A DNA stretch of 64,000 nt from NCBI RefSeq assembly GCF_002878395.1, contig NW_025862277.1:529554-593553 (forward strand), given 5' to 3'. Origin of the DNA: Capsicum annuum. Lineage: Eukaryota; Streptophyta; Magnoliopsida; Solanales; Solanaceae. Below are positions 46,846 to 58,828 of this stretch, one piece after another; positions within the stretch are counted from its first letter, which is position 1; the number at the start of each line of letters is the position of its first letter. The position numbers and the translations under genes are program-made. The notes beneath the pieces were generated by a model that was not told where the DNA came from, made no database searches, and saw only the letters and a program-made list of their open reading frames with translations.

Positions 46846-48325
46846 TGATACACCCAAATTACACCACTTTAGCGAGAGAGTAAGTGTTCCCTTTCAAATA
46901 TAGAACCCAACTAGGTTGGTTGTCGAATACCACAGGGAATACTGTGTTCACAAAGTATTATGCTTGTTACTAGACTATTAATCATAGGTTCCAAATTAAA
47001 AAGGGAGTTTAGGTTTGTAAAATTTATCTCGTTATTTGTAACAGAGAATAATCCAGAAAGTGATTTTTATTGCAAATAGTAATTCAATGAGAGTAGACAA
47101 ACTAGAGTTATGGTTACCGAAATGTTCAAGCAACTAGGGTTGTGAATTATTTTAAATTTACAATTAATCACTTCGATTGCAAAAGTTATTGAATCCTATA
47201 ATTTGCCCATTTGTGTCTTAACCTATAAAAATAAATTATCCTTTAATTCTCTCAAACTTAAAGAATACATTCACTTATTCAATTATTCTCTCATATAGGT
47301 TGCTTTCATTAAGGCATCAACCCTTAACCCAAAGGTTAAAGCCTTTAGATTTTATGTAAACCTTTTCTTTTCAAAATAAACACTTTTCTATTCAAAAAAG
47401 TGATGTTCTTGGGCTCACCCTTCAAGTTTGCAACCAAGAAAGGTCATTATTGTGAATAAGGGTTTATGGACCTTAGTTAATCATGAAAATCAAACATTCT
47501 CACAACCCCAATAAGCTTTTCATATCAAAACTCCCGTAACCCTAGTTATGATAGCTAGCTACATATTTCCATTGAAGAACAAGAAGGAGTCATTGTATTT
47601 CTCATAAATAGAATCAGAAAATACTTACAAGTGATCAAAGATTTGTTCTTGAATATCTAGATAAAAATATGAATAATATGCTAAGATCCACAATTCTAGC
47701 TGTTTCTCTGAGAATACTGCTTACAATAATGTTCAGACTTAGAGAATATGATAAAAATATATGAAATAAAACCTAAAACTGGGTATTTATATGTTCTTCG
47801 GTACGGAGGATTTAAAATGCAAAATCAAAAAAACCGCGTCCAAGTTGATGGTCAGGATGGCCCGTCGGAAGACTGGTGGTCCATCGCATGGGCCGTCACT
47901 GATGGTGTTAGAATGTCAGGTTCTGTTTAGGGCTGACAGTCATACTGGAGGACCGTCTCTAGTCTGGCGGTCCATCGCGTGGTCCGTCGTTAGATCTTTT
48001 GGAAGCTGTGTTCTGATTAACCCTGACGGCCAAGTTAGCGGTCCGTAGAAAGATTGACGGTCTGCCACTTGGAGCTTTACATGAGTTCTTCACTTGGATC
48101 ATTCTATTTAGCTCTGACGGTCACTTCAGCAGTCCGTCACTTATCGACGTTCCACCAGTTGGACTGTTAGTGACCTTTTTTTGCTATTTTTTATATTTTT
48201 CCTTCAGCTAACTCCTTACCCTGAAAACGCTCAAATCCAGTATTCAATACAACTCAGCTACTTTAAAACATACAATTATCCTAAGAAAAAATATGTAAAA
48301 TATTTTGTCAAAAGCCGAAACATCA
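46846..48325 (-). repeat. 3' LTR of element D
   Basis: About 1.48 kb; plus-strand ends TGATACACC and GAAACATCA. Compared with the 5' LTR it keeps about 140-155 bp that the other lacks (48160-48310). It holds a cluster of GACGGTCCGTC-like palindromic words at about 47850-48170, near the minus-strand start of the LTR. Confidence 0.88.
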
Positions 48326-48345
48326 ACACCCTCAATTTAAGGTAG
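48326..48345 (-). other. Polypurine tract of D
   Basis: The minus strand reads TTAAATTGAGGGTGT immediately before the LTR, preceded by CTTGAGGACAAGCC. Both are typical of the 3' end of Athila/Tat elements. Confidence 0.75.
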
Positions 48346-48894
48346 TGGCTTGTCCTCAAGCAACTCAACACGAATTTGCGTACATGAATAATACAATGAT
48401 AGGAAATCACCTATTGAACTAGACTTAGCATAACCATTAACTTGTCAATTTATCATATGGTTTCAACACATTAGGATCTATAACCAGCATTTATTCAATA
48501 TCAGAACACACACAATCATGGGTATCATATCCTAGAGAGACTAGCAAAACTAAGTGAAACTCAAGTTGCTCTCACAGCAATGAAATCGTCCACTCATTAT
48601 ATTTTGTGGACACAATCTAAACTTACACCCTCAATAATAAAGTTACGAGCATAGTGTACATACCCATAGGCTTTCCCTTACCATCTAATGCCCCCTTTGT
48701 AGTTGATTTGCCAAGATCAAACAGGTCTTTTCTAGGCTTGTAATGAGGTTTCAGTCTAGGTAAGGAAGGATTTAGGGAAAAGTAACTTAACACTAGGGTT
48801 TAACTATCTTATACCCTTAAATACTACCTACTATGGCCATTGCTTTACTAGCTCACTTACCGATCTCTCATTCATTCACACTTTACCATAATTC

Positions 48895-48898
<4 letters not shown>

Positions 48899-48935
<37 letters not shown>
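48899..48935. repeat. (TA)n microsatellite
   Basis: About 18 perfect TA units in the untranslated 3' part of D. Confidence 0.97.
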
Positions 48936-48939
<4 letters not shown>

Positions 48940-49821
48940 CATCAGCCACCCTTAACTTATGCTGATGCAGTCAATCAAGGTGTACAATTTCTTGAATAGA
49001 CCAGGGCCAAATGCTTTAAACTGAGTTCTAAATCAACTTTTCATTAGACAGCTAACATTTTGACAATATCCACCCTCAACTTAGGTATTTTGCCTAAGTT
49101 TAGGTACATAATGTCCAATATTGGACCACGGCTAGATTTAGGTGTTAACAACCTAAAGAGAGTTAATTAGAGTTATTGGTGATGAAGAAAACTTACTACA
49201 AGCTCAAAGAAGGGTTCAAAAATGGAAAAATCTTTTTGGTGACGTTAATTACTTCGGCTAAGTGGACTGAAAATACAAGGAGGCCTGATATCACATCTTA
49301 TTCCCTCAACCACAAAACAACATCAATGAACCAGGCAAGTTCTAGGTGTTAAATTATGCAAGAACTACTTAAATACTCACATGCACTGACAACTAAGTCA
49401 AACTCATTCTACTACTCTTAGAATTTCTGTCACATGATCATGCACATCTTACATGTTAATGCCAATAACAGAATCACTAAAGATTACTCACATATGCTAA
49501 ATGACTAAAGTAAATAATCACACATACATATCCATAGTGTTATGCCAACATAATTCAACATCCATAGATACAACAAGATGCTAAAAATAAAAGACTCTTT
49601 ATAAATAAGAATTAACAAACAGATATTTACATCACAACCTAAGAAAAGAAAATACAATCCTAAATATGCCAGTTCTCCTAAATAGCACACGGGAGAAAAA
49701 GAACATCAGCAACAAAACCCCTGTGGTAAAGTACACCGCCCCCTCCTATAGAAAAATACATGCTTTGTCCTTAAATGCATAAAATTTAAGTACAGAGAAG
49801 GGGAAATACTTATAATGCCTC

Positions 49822-51860
49822 TTATTCATCTGAGGAATCTGTGAAATATGGTGAGGCTCCAGTGTCCTCACCTCTTGCAACGTTGACCCCCATGGTAGTG
49901 GGGGTACTCATAAACTCATCCTTTGGAATTAAAGGGATCACATCCCGAACGGGGTCTGAACCTGTCCCTGTAGCTGGGGCAGAACTAGTAGATACACCCG
50001 TAGCTTCATCTTTTACTTTCTTTCTTATTCTCTCTTCATCTGTTCTTGACCTTTTTGCATCTTTCTTCATGTCATACAGCTCTCTTTATTCCAGCATCAT
50101 TACTTCTCTCTTCCTTCTCCTAACAGTTTTTCTTTCCGCAGTCTCATCAATTTGCTTTTTTTTCTTATCTTTCAATGACTTTCCCATCAAATCAATGATT
50201 CCTTCATTATTTTCAATCATCACTATGGCTGGGTAAAAAATGGGTTGCTGAGACGCCTATTCTTCAATTCTGCTATATCGGTTTATGCCTATTTATACTC
50301 CACTAAGAACTTGGCCAAGTCAGGAATGGACATTGTATCTTGCCTTTTGTTGATACATTCTTTCAGATGGTCCATCCTCAACTAAATGTTTTGAAATGGA
50401 TGAATTGCTTCTGCAATAATTTGATCTGCAAATAGCTTGAACTATGAAGCCATGTGTCCAGCTGTATCTGAAACTTCTTCTGTTGCTTACTGACTTTGTA
50501 AAATTCTCCTGTGTTATCCTATATTCTACAAACTCTTCCCCACCCATAGGTGGTGCAGACCCTGACCCTGTAGAGGTACTTAGTGGGATATACTTTGGTG
50601 GTATATATGTAGTGATGGGCAATGGCATACCTGAAGGTATTTCTAAGGTATCCGGGGCTGGTGCGGACTGAGTATAGTAGGTTGGAGGCTTGGTAACCCT
50701 TATTTTAAACTTTGAGTCATCTTTTAATTTCTCAATGTCCTATCTATGCTAGCCTGACCTGCGTTAGCAACCCCCCAAATCAAAGGCACATCTGCCTGCC
50801 TGCATAACTCTGTGACCAAGCAAGGGAATGATAGTACACTTGCCACTTTATGAGCCCTTACAAATATTTCATCAAAAATAATCTAGCCAAAATCAATTTT
50901 CATCCCTAAGATCTAACTAGCAACAAGCACAGCCCTATGATTATCCAAATTTGCATCACCTCATATTGGCATCAACCTCAACTGAACGACATCCTACCAA
51001 AACATAGCTCTGAAGCTAAGGGTAGACTTTGTTATATGTTCACATAGTGTTTTCCAGGAGCGATTACCAACATCAGTCAACATTCCAGCCAACCAAGGTC
51101 TCTGAGTAGATACGGAGGTTAGCTAGTATTCAAGATCAGGAACAATAGGTAAAGCTTCGTAGTCAGATCCAAACAGCATCCTATTGATTATTTAGGCTGA
51201 GATATCGATGTTAACTCCTCGACTGGGACTGACTCCCTATTTGGCAATTCTAAAAGCTTCGTACCCTTGGGAAAATCCTTTTTTATCAGCACCAAATATT
51301 TTACAAAGAATTCTCTTACCATATTCGGCTAATATAAACCAGGTGGCTTTCTCATCCAGGACAACTTGTACTCATTGAACCGACACTCCAGTTCAGGATA
51401 CTCATGTAGCTCAGTTTTCTTTATCTGGTACTCCTCAGAGAATGGCCTTTTGATTGTTTTATTTTTTATCAGTGCCCGTCTATCATAGAACTTATCTCTT
51501 GCTCCCTTGAGTTGCCATATGATTGTCTCCCTAATTTAAGGATCTTTACACTTAATCACATTGGCATCCTCAAGTTCAGTCTCTACTTCAGCCACTTTAT
51601 TTCAAACCTCCATATTAGTAGCCTCAGTTTCATCCTTAATTGTCTTGGGATGAGAGGTATCAACCCTTGCCTCATCGGGGATCAAACTAGTACTGCTGGT
51701 GCTGCTCTCACTCTCCTATATAGATAGGAAGACCGTAGGAAGTATCCTGTCTCTTTGGCGAGTGTTGAAGGCTGGTACCTCCTTACTCCTAGAAGGTTCG
51801 AATCTACCTCGTGCTCGGCCACCACCTCTGGTCAATGGAATTTTACGTTACATAATGCCT
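49822..51860 (-). pseudogene. Third open region of D, in the env position
   Basis: It lies between pol and the 3' LTR on the coding strand, where Athila elements carry an extra ORF. Readable blocks from the N-terminus: PLTRGGGRARGRFEPSRSKE, then KGARDKFYDRRALIKNK, RPFSEEYQIKKTELHEYPEL, NMVREFFVKYLVLIKKDF, and a Ser/Pro/charged C-terminus (49822-50070, KRSRTDEERIRKKVKDEA, ending TDSSDE). The pattern resembles the 'putative plant transposon protein' family more than a membrane glycoprotein. I see no clear signal peptide or membrane span. Stops and frameshifts break it. Family assignment is from memory of pattern, not a search. Confidence 0.6.
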
Positions 51861-51869
51861 GAAAAAGGT

Positions 51870-53150
51870 GCAAGGGATCAGTTGTGAAATCAAATAGATG
51901 GAAAACAGTTGAAAAATTAGCTTGACGATCATCTCGATGGTCCGTCGATAATGCGATGGTCCCTCAAGCTGATCGTCAGCCTTAACTAGTGAGTGCTAAT
52001 TTATTAGGGTCTTGCAATGGTCAGACTGGCGGTCCGTCAAGTTACTGACGGTCAGCTGAGTTGTCTATCGCGGCTATCCAATAAACAACAGTTTTGGGGC
52101 CTTTTCAACAGTTTACCTGACAGCCCATCGCAGATCCGACAATTTGCCAAAGTGACCATCAGCAACCCTTTCCAGTTTAAGACTTTACTTTGGCATTTTT
52201 CCAAACATCTGGTATACATCATTTGATTTTCAACATCACTGTGACATCGATTCCATATTTAATCACAAATTTTTCTTCTTTAAGAATATGGGTTACTCAA
52301 ACTTCACCCAAAATAGAGTATACCAAGTTTCAACAATAAAATAATCAACAACAAGGAAAAAGAAAACAAGACTAAATCTTTTTATCAACCAATAATTGCT
52401 TTACTTCATGCTTTTCAAGTGAAAGAATTAAGAAAAAGGTTAGGATCATACCTTGGTAGCGAAATAACTTCAAACATGCAAATGCAAAGTGACAAAAAAA
52501 AGTCTTTGTAAATAATTTCTAACTTTTGTTGTGATGAGAAGACAAAGGAGAGATGTTGTTTAAATAGGAGAAAATAAAGAAGAGGGAGAGTCCAAGAAGA
52601 AATAACTGACTTCAGATTATTTGAATTCAGAGGGAGTTAATCAGTTGTATAATTTGAAGAGGTTGCAATGTATGTAACCACCCTATTTTATCTCTTTAAG
52701 AACATTTGGGCCAAGTACGGGTAATTTAAATAAGCTTCAGGTTTAACCCAACCCAACCCAGAACTAGGGTTACATTGACGAATGACCTGACGGTCCGTCA
52801 AGAGTACGATAGTCTGCCAAGTTGTCCATCACGTCTTACTAAAATCTGAGAAATTTTAATTCATTGCGACAATTCATTTGATGATCCATCAGATCAGCGA
52901 CAGTCCACCAACTCGACTGTAAATCCTTAAACAGAATGTCCATTTTCTTACCATTTCTTTGACAGTTCCATTGGTGGTCCATAGAACCTTCGACGGTCCG
53001 TTAGTCTCTCCATTGATCCCCTCTCAACTGTGAAACTCCTTTCTTTCTACATTCTTAGTCCTGTACAGTTCATAAACACATCAAAAATGCACCAAAATAT
53101 CAAATAAACTCTAGCTATGCTTACAACAATACCTTATGGGTAGCCTCCCA
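51870..53150 (-). other. Spacer between D pol and its third ORF
   Basis: Non-coding stretch just downstream of pol on the coding strand. It begins (minus strand) with GGGAGGCTACCC at about 53138-53149, a motif commonly seen after Athila/Tat integrase. It contains two clusters of GACGGTCCGTC-like words (51920-52140 and 52770-53010), similar to the cluster in the LTRs. Confidence 0.65.
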
Positions 53151-53169
53151 CTAGCACCTGATTTAATAT

Positions 53170-56100
53170 CGTGACACAATGTAGTAATCTTGATTACTCA
53201 AACTTCATTGAGATAGATAGTAGCTATGCACTTTATCAAGTCCATTGGACCGATATACCACTTTAGTTGTTGCCCATTCACTATGAAGACACTTTCATCT
53301 TCATTTGCAAGTTCAACTACTCCCGACGGGTAGACTCAGTTAACTTGGAATGGGCCCAACCATTTTGATTTAAGCTTACCTGGAAACAACTTTAGTCTGG
53401 AGTTGAAAAGAATCACCCAATTTCCCTTTTGAAATTCTCTTTTTGCAATCCTCCGATTATAATACTTCTTCATCTTCTCTTTGTAAAGATCTGCCCTTTC
53501 ATACACACCTAGACTGAACTCATCCATCTTATTCAGCTATCACAATCTCAATTATACTGCCTCACTCCAATTCAAAATCAACCTCCTAAGTGCCCACAAT
53601 GCCTTATGCTCTAATTCAATTGGCAACTAACATGCCTTACCAAAAACCAATTGGTACGGTGACATGTCAATGGGTGTCTTGAAAGCTGTTCTGTATGCCC
53701 ATAAGGAATCATCAAGCTTCCTAGACGAGTCCTGTCTACTAGCATTCACTAGTTTAACAAGTATGGCTTTGATCTCTCTATTTAAAATCTCCACTTGCCC
53801 ACTAATTTGTGGGTGGTATGGAGTTGCTACCTTGTGTTACTTAACACCATAATTTTCTAAGGCAGCTCAAAATACTCGGTTGTAAAAGTGAGATTCGCCG
53901 TCGCTTATAATGGTGCGTGGCATCCCAAATCGAGAGAAAATATTCCTTTTAAGGAACACAACCACTCTCTTCCCTATGTTATCAGCGAAAGCGATGACGT
54001 TAACCTATTTCGATACATAATCAACAACAACTAGAATGTATTTCATCCCATATGAGCTCACAAAAGGCCCTATGAAATCGATACCCCAGCCGTCAAACCG
54101 TTCTATTTCCATCATCTTTATCAAAAGTATCTTATAGAGCTTGGAGATTGACCTCTACCTCTGACATTTGTCATATCTTCTAATGAACTCATAAGAATCC
54201 TTGAATAAGGTCGGCCAATAGTAGCCACTCTGCAACACCTTTCTAGTAGTACAGTCACCTGCATGGTGAGCTCCAACCGGGAAAGCAAGACCTGCTTCCA
54301 AGATACTCAGCATATCTACTTTTGGAACACACCTCCTTATGATATTATCATCATATCATTGGAACAGATATTTATCATTCCATAAGTAATGTGTCATATC
54401 ATGGAGAAACTTCTTTCTTTAGTGGAAAGAAAGATTCTCCAGAATCACCTCCCTCACCACATAATTCTCAAAATCTACATACTAAGGTATTTTCTCTAGA
54501 ACAGTAGCCAAGATTTCCTCATCTGGAAATGCATCATTAATCTCAAATTCATCTCTAACTACTTGCTGCCCTTCCAACCTAGACAGGTGCTCCGCAACTT
54601 GATTTTCAGAACCCTTCCGATCTTTGACTTCAAAGTCAAATTACTAAAGTAGCAACACCTATCTAATCAACCTTGGCTTCACATTCTTTTTTACCATCAA
54701 GTATCTTAAGGCTGTATGGTCAGTGTGGACCACCACCTTGGTTCCTAGAAAATAAACCCAAAACTTCTCAAAAGTATATACCACTGCAAGAATTTCCTGT
54801 TCGGTGACAGTGTAGTTCTTTTGGGCTCCATTCAGTGCTTTGCTTGCGTAGTAGATAGGATGAAACAGTTTATCCTCATTCTGGCCAAGTACAGCCCAAG
54901 TGTAACACCACTTTCATCATACATAATCTCAAATGATTTTGACCAATCCGATGCAACAATAATAAGAGCGTCAACTAGCTTTTCTTTAAGGCATTCAAAT
55001 GCCTTCAATCAATGATCATCAAAGTTAAACTTAGCCTCATTCTCCAAAAAATTATGAATTGGAATTGCAATTTTTGAGAAGTCCTTTATAAATATCTGAT
55101 AGAAGCCCGCGTGACCAAGGAAACTACACACCCTCTTTACTGAAATGGGAGGTGGTAGCTTCTCAATAACCTCGACCTTAGATCGATCAACCTCAATCCC
55201 CTTGTCTAAAATTTTGTGCCCAAGGACAATACCCTTCTTCACCATGAAGTGTCATTTCTCCCAATTAATCATAAAATTAAAATCCTCACACCGATGCAAG
55301 GCTTTACTCAAATTTATCAAACAAAGCTCAAACAAATCACCAACCACTGAAAACTCATCCATAAATACCTCCAAGGTGTCTTCGACCATATCAAAAAAGA
55401 TAGACATCATGCATCATTGAAAGGTAGCGGGTGCATTACATAATCCAAAAGGTATCCACTTAAATGCAAAAGTACCATACGGGCAAGTGAATGTCATTTT
55501 TTCCTGATCCTCCTGGGTAATAAAAATCTTGTTATAGATAGAATACCCATCCAGGAAATAACACCAACCCGTTCCTACCAACCGATCAAGCATTTGATCC
55601 ATAAAAGGCATTGGGAAGTGGTCCTTCAAAGTTCATGAGTTGAGCTTATGATAGTCCATACAAACTCTCCACCCAGTCATAGGTCTGAGTGGAATAAACT
55701 CATTTTTATCATTTTCTACAATAGTCATGCCCCCTTTATTGGGCACACATTGGACATGGCTTACCCACTTACTATCTGAAATGGGATATACCACTCTTGT
55801 ATCAAGCCATTTGATGATCTCCTTCTTAACTACCTCTTGTATGGGTGGGTTAAGACGGAGTTGGTGCTCAATTGTTGGTGTGCAGTCTTCCTCCAATTGA
55901 ATTTTATGAGTGAAAATACCTGGAGGAATGCCAATAATATCTGCAATAGTCTACCATATCGCACTTTTATACTTCCTAAGCACTGAAATAAGTTCCGTCA
56001 CCTGCTACTCACCTAAATCATCACAGGTAACATGTTTTCACTACCTAGAAATATGTATCGAAGATGCCCTGGCAATTACTTTAATTCCAACACTGGTGGC

Positions 56101-56900
56101 TCCTCAATAGATGGCTTAGCCGGTAGTGTTAGGCGATTTTTAAGTTCCAGATCAAGATTTTTGGGATCATAAGAGTATGATCCTATTCCCATCAAAGCAT
56201 AAATATTCTCCTCATACTCTTCAATGCCTTTACTATCAAAATTTATTAGAACTACAGCTAAGGGCTCCACAATAATTTTTTTCTTTATCGGCACCTCCTA
56301 CTCATCCTCATAATAAACATAAACAATAAAGAACGCACTCATCTCCTTTTGTTGCTTCATAGATTGGTACATATCAAATTGAACCACTTTATCATTCAGC
56401 TTGAATTGGAGCTCATTAGCTCGCAAATCAATAAGCACACTTCTGGTTGCAAGGAAAGGTCAACCCAAGATTATGACCACTTTCACTAGCACATCATATA
56501 ATATTTTCACAGGCCGCTTCACTGATCTTTTCGCCATCATAAGTCATATATTTGTGGGTGTAGGATCCCCCAAACCTAACTTCTTATAAATAGCTAGCGA
56601 CATCAGATTAATGCACTCTCCAAGATCACATAAGGCCTTAGCAAAGTCAAGAGAACCAATAGTGTAAGGAATGGTGAATGATCCTGGGTTTGCCTTCTTC
56701 TGCACCAAGGATCTTATAGAAATAACACTACAATGGTGTAAATTATCCACCGGATTATAGCTTACTACTCTCTTCTTTATCACAAGATCCTTTATAAATT
56801 TAGCATATCCTAGCATCTGCTCAAGTGCCTCCACCAAAGGTACATTCACAGTCAACTATTTCAACATTGCTATAAATTTACTAAACTTTGTATCATCGGT
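53170..56900 (-). pseudogene. Element D pol: protease, RT, RNase H, integrase
   Basis: Minus-strand order. Protease 56855-56544: PGSFTIPYTIGS then ALCDLGECINLMSLAIYKKL, with the DLG site usual in Athila. RT 55896-55009: WRVCMDYHKLNS, FLDGYSIYNKIFI, PFGLCNAPATFQ; the catalytic box reads FMDEF instead of FMDDF. RNase H about 54950-54690, badly frayed. Integrase about 54300-53336: a zinc-finger trace (HHAGD...CDKCQR), then WGIDFIGPF (about 54080), TIISDGESHF (about 53905) and [13 protein letters not shown] (about 53790), so all three acidic residues remain. Many stops and shifts; not active. Confidence 0.9.
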
Positions 56901-56912
56901 CTTCTTCTTCAC

Positions 56913-58631
56913 TCAATGAGGAAAGAGAGGCGGTGGATTTGGGAGAGTTGCCACCACTGCTTCCTTCTCTTTGTCTTTTCCTTTTTCTAACTTGACTTGC
57001 TGATGATTAGAAGGAATATCAATACCATTCAGTTTCCCAGACTCCACTAGATAACTTTCTTTATACTCAACTTCCTCTTCGATCACATCTTCAATCAAAG
57101 CTTTGCCTATAGAAGGGCTTGATAATACCTTACCAATCCGTGTGGTAACTGCTATGTAAGAGCCATTATTACGAGGATTCTGAACTATATCACTTGGCAA
57201 TATTTCACTCTTCCTATGATTTAATGTTGCTGAGAGTTGGCTCATTTGCTGCTCCAAATATTTGATAGAAGTTGAGTGTGAATTTACCAACTGACTCATG
57301 GAAGATAAATCACTCTTCATAGTAATTACCCCAGAGTTGGTAGCCTCAACTCCCTTTAATAGGTTCTCCATTATGTCCTCTATGGATATTTTACCTGAGC
57401 TTGTTGCAGCATTATCTCGATTTCTAGAAAGTACATATAGTCTACTCCAATCATTTTTATTCTTCCAATTCCCTTGATCCCTATCCTTGTAACCGTCCTT
57501 GTCATAATAGTTTCGACCTTGATTCTTTGACTATTGCCTCAAAAACCCCTGATTATTTAGATAGTTTGCTTCATTAAAATTAGCTCTACCTTGGGATACA
57601 ATATCTTTCACCTTCTCTATTTTTCCAGACAATAGATGCTTAATCAGTAAATTCATTTGCATCTTCAAATGTGCCATATCCTAATGATGTTCCTCCTCTT
57701 TCTTGTGTTTCTGTAGTCATACCAACAAACACAATAGAACTTGTTACCATATAATCCCTGGTATGCCAAGATCTACTTTGCTTAGTCATCCTATCGAGCA
57801 TCTCTAAGGCTTCTGGAAAAGTGAGATCCATAATTGATCCTCCTGCAACATTATCCACAACTGGCTTTGAAATAGAGTTTCAGGCCCTATAAAGAGTCTC
57901 TATCAAATGAATATCAATCGTATTATAATTCAGGAACTGCATCAGCATTTTTTTAAACCTCTCCCAGGTCTCATGAAGAGATTTGGTTGGAAGATGCCAA
58001 AAGTTACTGATCTCATACCTCAACTGTACCCTTCTAGAAGGTGGAAAGAACCTTTCTAGGAAAGCCTCTTTCAACTGCCTCCAGTTGGATATAGAATTGG
58101 GAGTTAGCCCATTCAGCCCTAGTATTGCCTCCCCATACAGAGACAATGGAAATAAGAACAAGCGGATTATATTCTAACCCACTCCTAGGTTATCAAAAGA
58201 CTTGCAAACGGTTAAAAAGTTCACCGAATACATACTAGGATAATCTCTTGGAAGACCACAGAACAACCCCTTGAGATGGAGGAGTTGAATCATCATACTG
58301 GTAATACTGAACTTAGCTCCGGGTGCTAGAGGTAGAGGAATAATAGCTTTAGTTGTACCTCTCCATCCATTCTATCCTTATTATCATTAATATCAAATTA
58401 CACAGGTTGGCGATCCTACCTCACCCTAAAGGGATGATTCCTATTTACATTATGATTCACTAGTATAGCTATATTCTCTGCACGCCTTGGGTTGACAGGA
58501 TCCAACAATTTATCATCTCCCAAATCATCATCATCAGGATTAGGATGGTGCATCGGTTAGCCGTTATTCTATTGATTAAGCTGAGCTCTAGCCAAGATGA
58601 CTAGTCTTTCAGCATTTTGTGGGTTTGCCAT
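56913..58631 (-). pseudogene. Element D gag
   Basis: Starts at the ATG 58631-58629 (MANPQNAERLVILARAQLNQ). The capsid region at 57880-58161 reads LTPNSISNWRQLKEAFLERF, then FFPPSRRVQLRYEISNF and ETWERFKKML, the classic retrotransposon gag block. It continues with ALEMLDRMTKQSRSWHTRD and an Asn/Gln-rich part (about 57470-57600). The C-terminal part 56913-57371 is open for 152 codons with a heptad-like stretch (SIKYLEQQMSQLSATL). Stops at 58570 and further on split it. Gag and pol appear to share one frame originally. Confidence 0.88.
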
Positions 58632-58805
58632 TTTTCCAATCAGCTGAGGTTCTGGATATATTGGTAATAATAGTTCACCTGAGCTCCATGTACTTGGCAT
58701 ACACAATAATTACCCTACAAGTAACAAAAACATGAAATTAAAGTAAAGTTTACAAAACTTGACCAAAGGTCAACAAACAAACACAAACTTAATTGACAAA
58801 TGTAT

Positions 58806-58823
58806 TCCCCAGCAACGGCACCA
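58806..58823 (-). other. Primer binding site of D (tRNA-Asp type)
   Basis: The minus strand reads TGGTGCCGTTGCTGGGGA, 16 of 18 bases of the Athila/Tat tRNA-Asp site (TGGCGCCGTTGCCGGGGA). Both differences are C-to-T. It lies a few bases inside the 5' LTR. Confidence 0.9.
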
Positions 58824-58828
58824 AAATT

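Larger units (their letters stand above)
42599..53778. repeat. Chimeric tandem duplication, copy II
   Basis: Begins mid-way in a B LTR (42599-44651), continues with the C primer site and C LTR, and carries complete D. The junction joins GATCTCTCTA of the D integrase to GCGCCCAATTTCCCAG of the B LTR. In D the same integrase point lies at 53778. Copy II keeps the segments deleted in copy I, so those deletions came after the duplication. By eye the two copies differ at roughly one base in ten. Confidence 0.85.

Noticed and set aside
49841..50236. 131-codon plus-strand open frame
   Set aside because: It is antisense to the C-terminal part of D's third ORF; the minus-strand reading has the expected charged composition and position.
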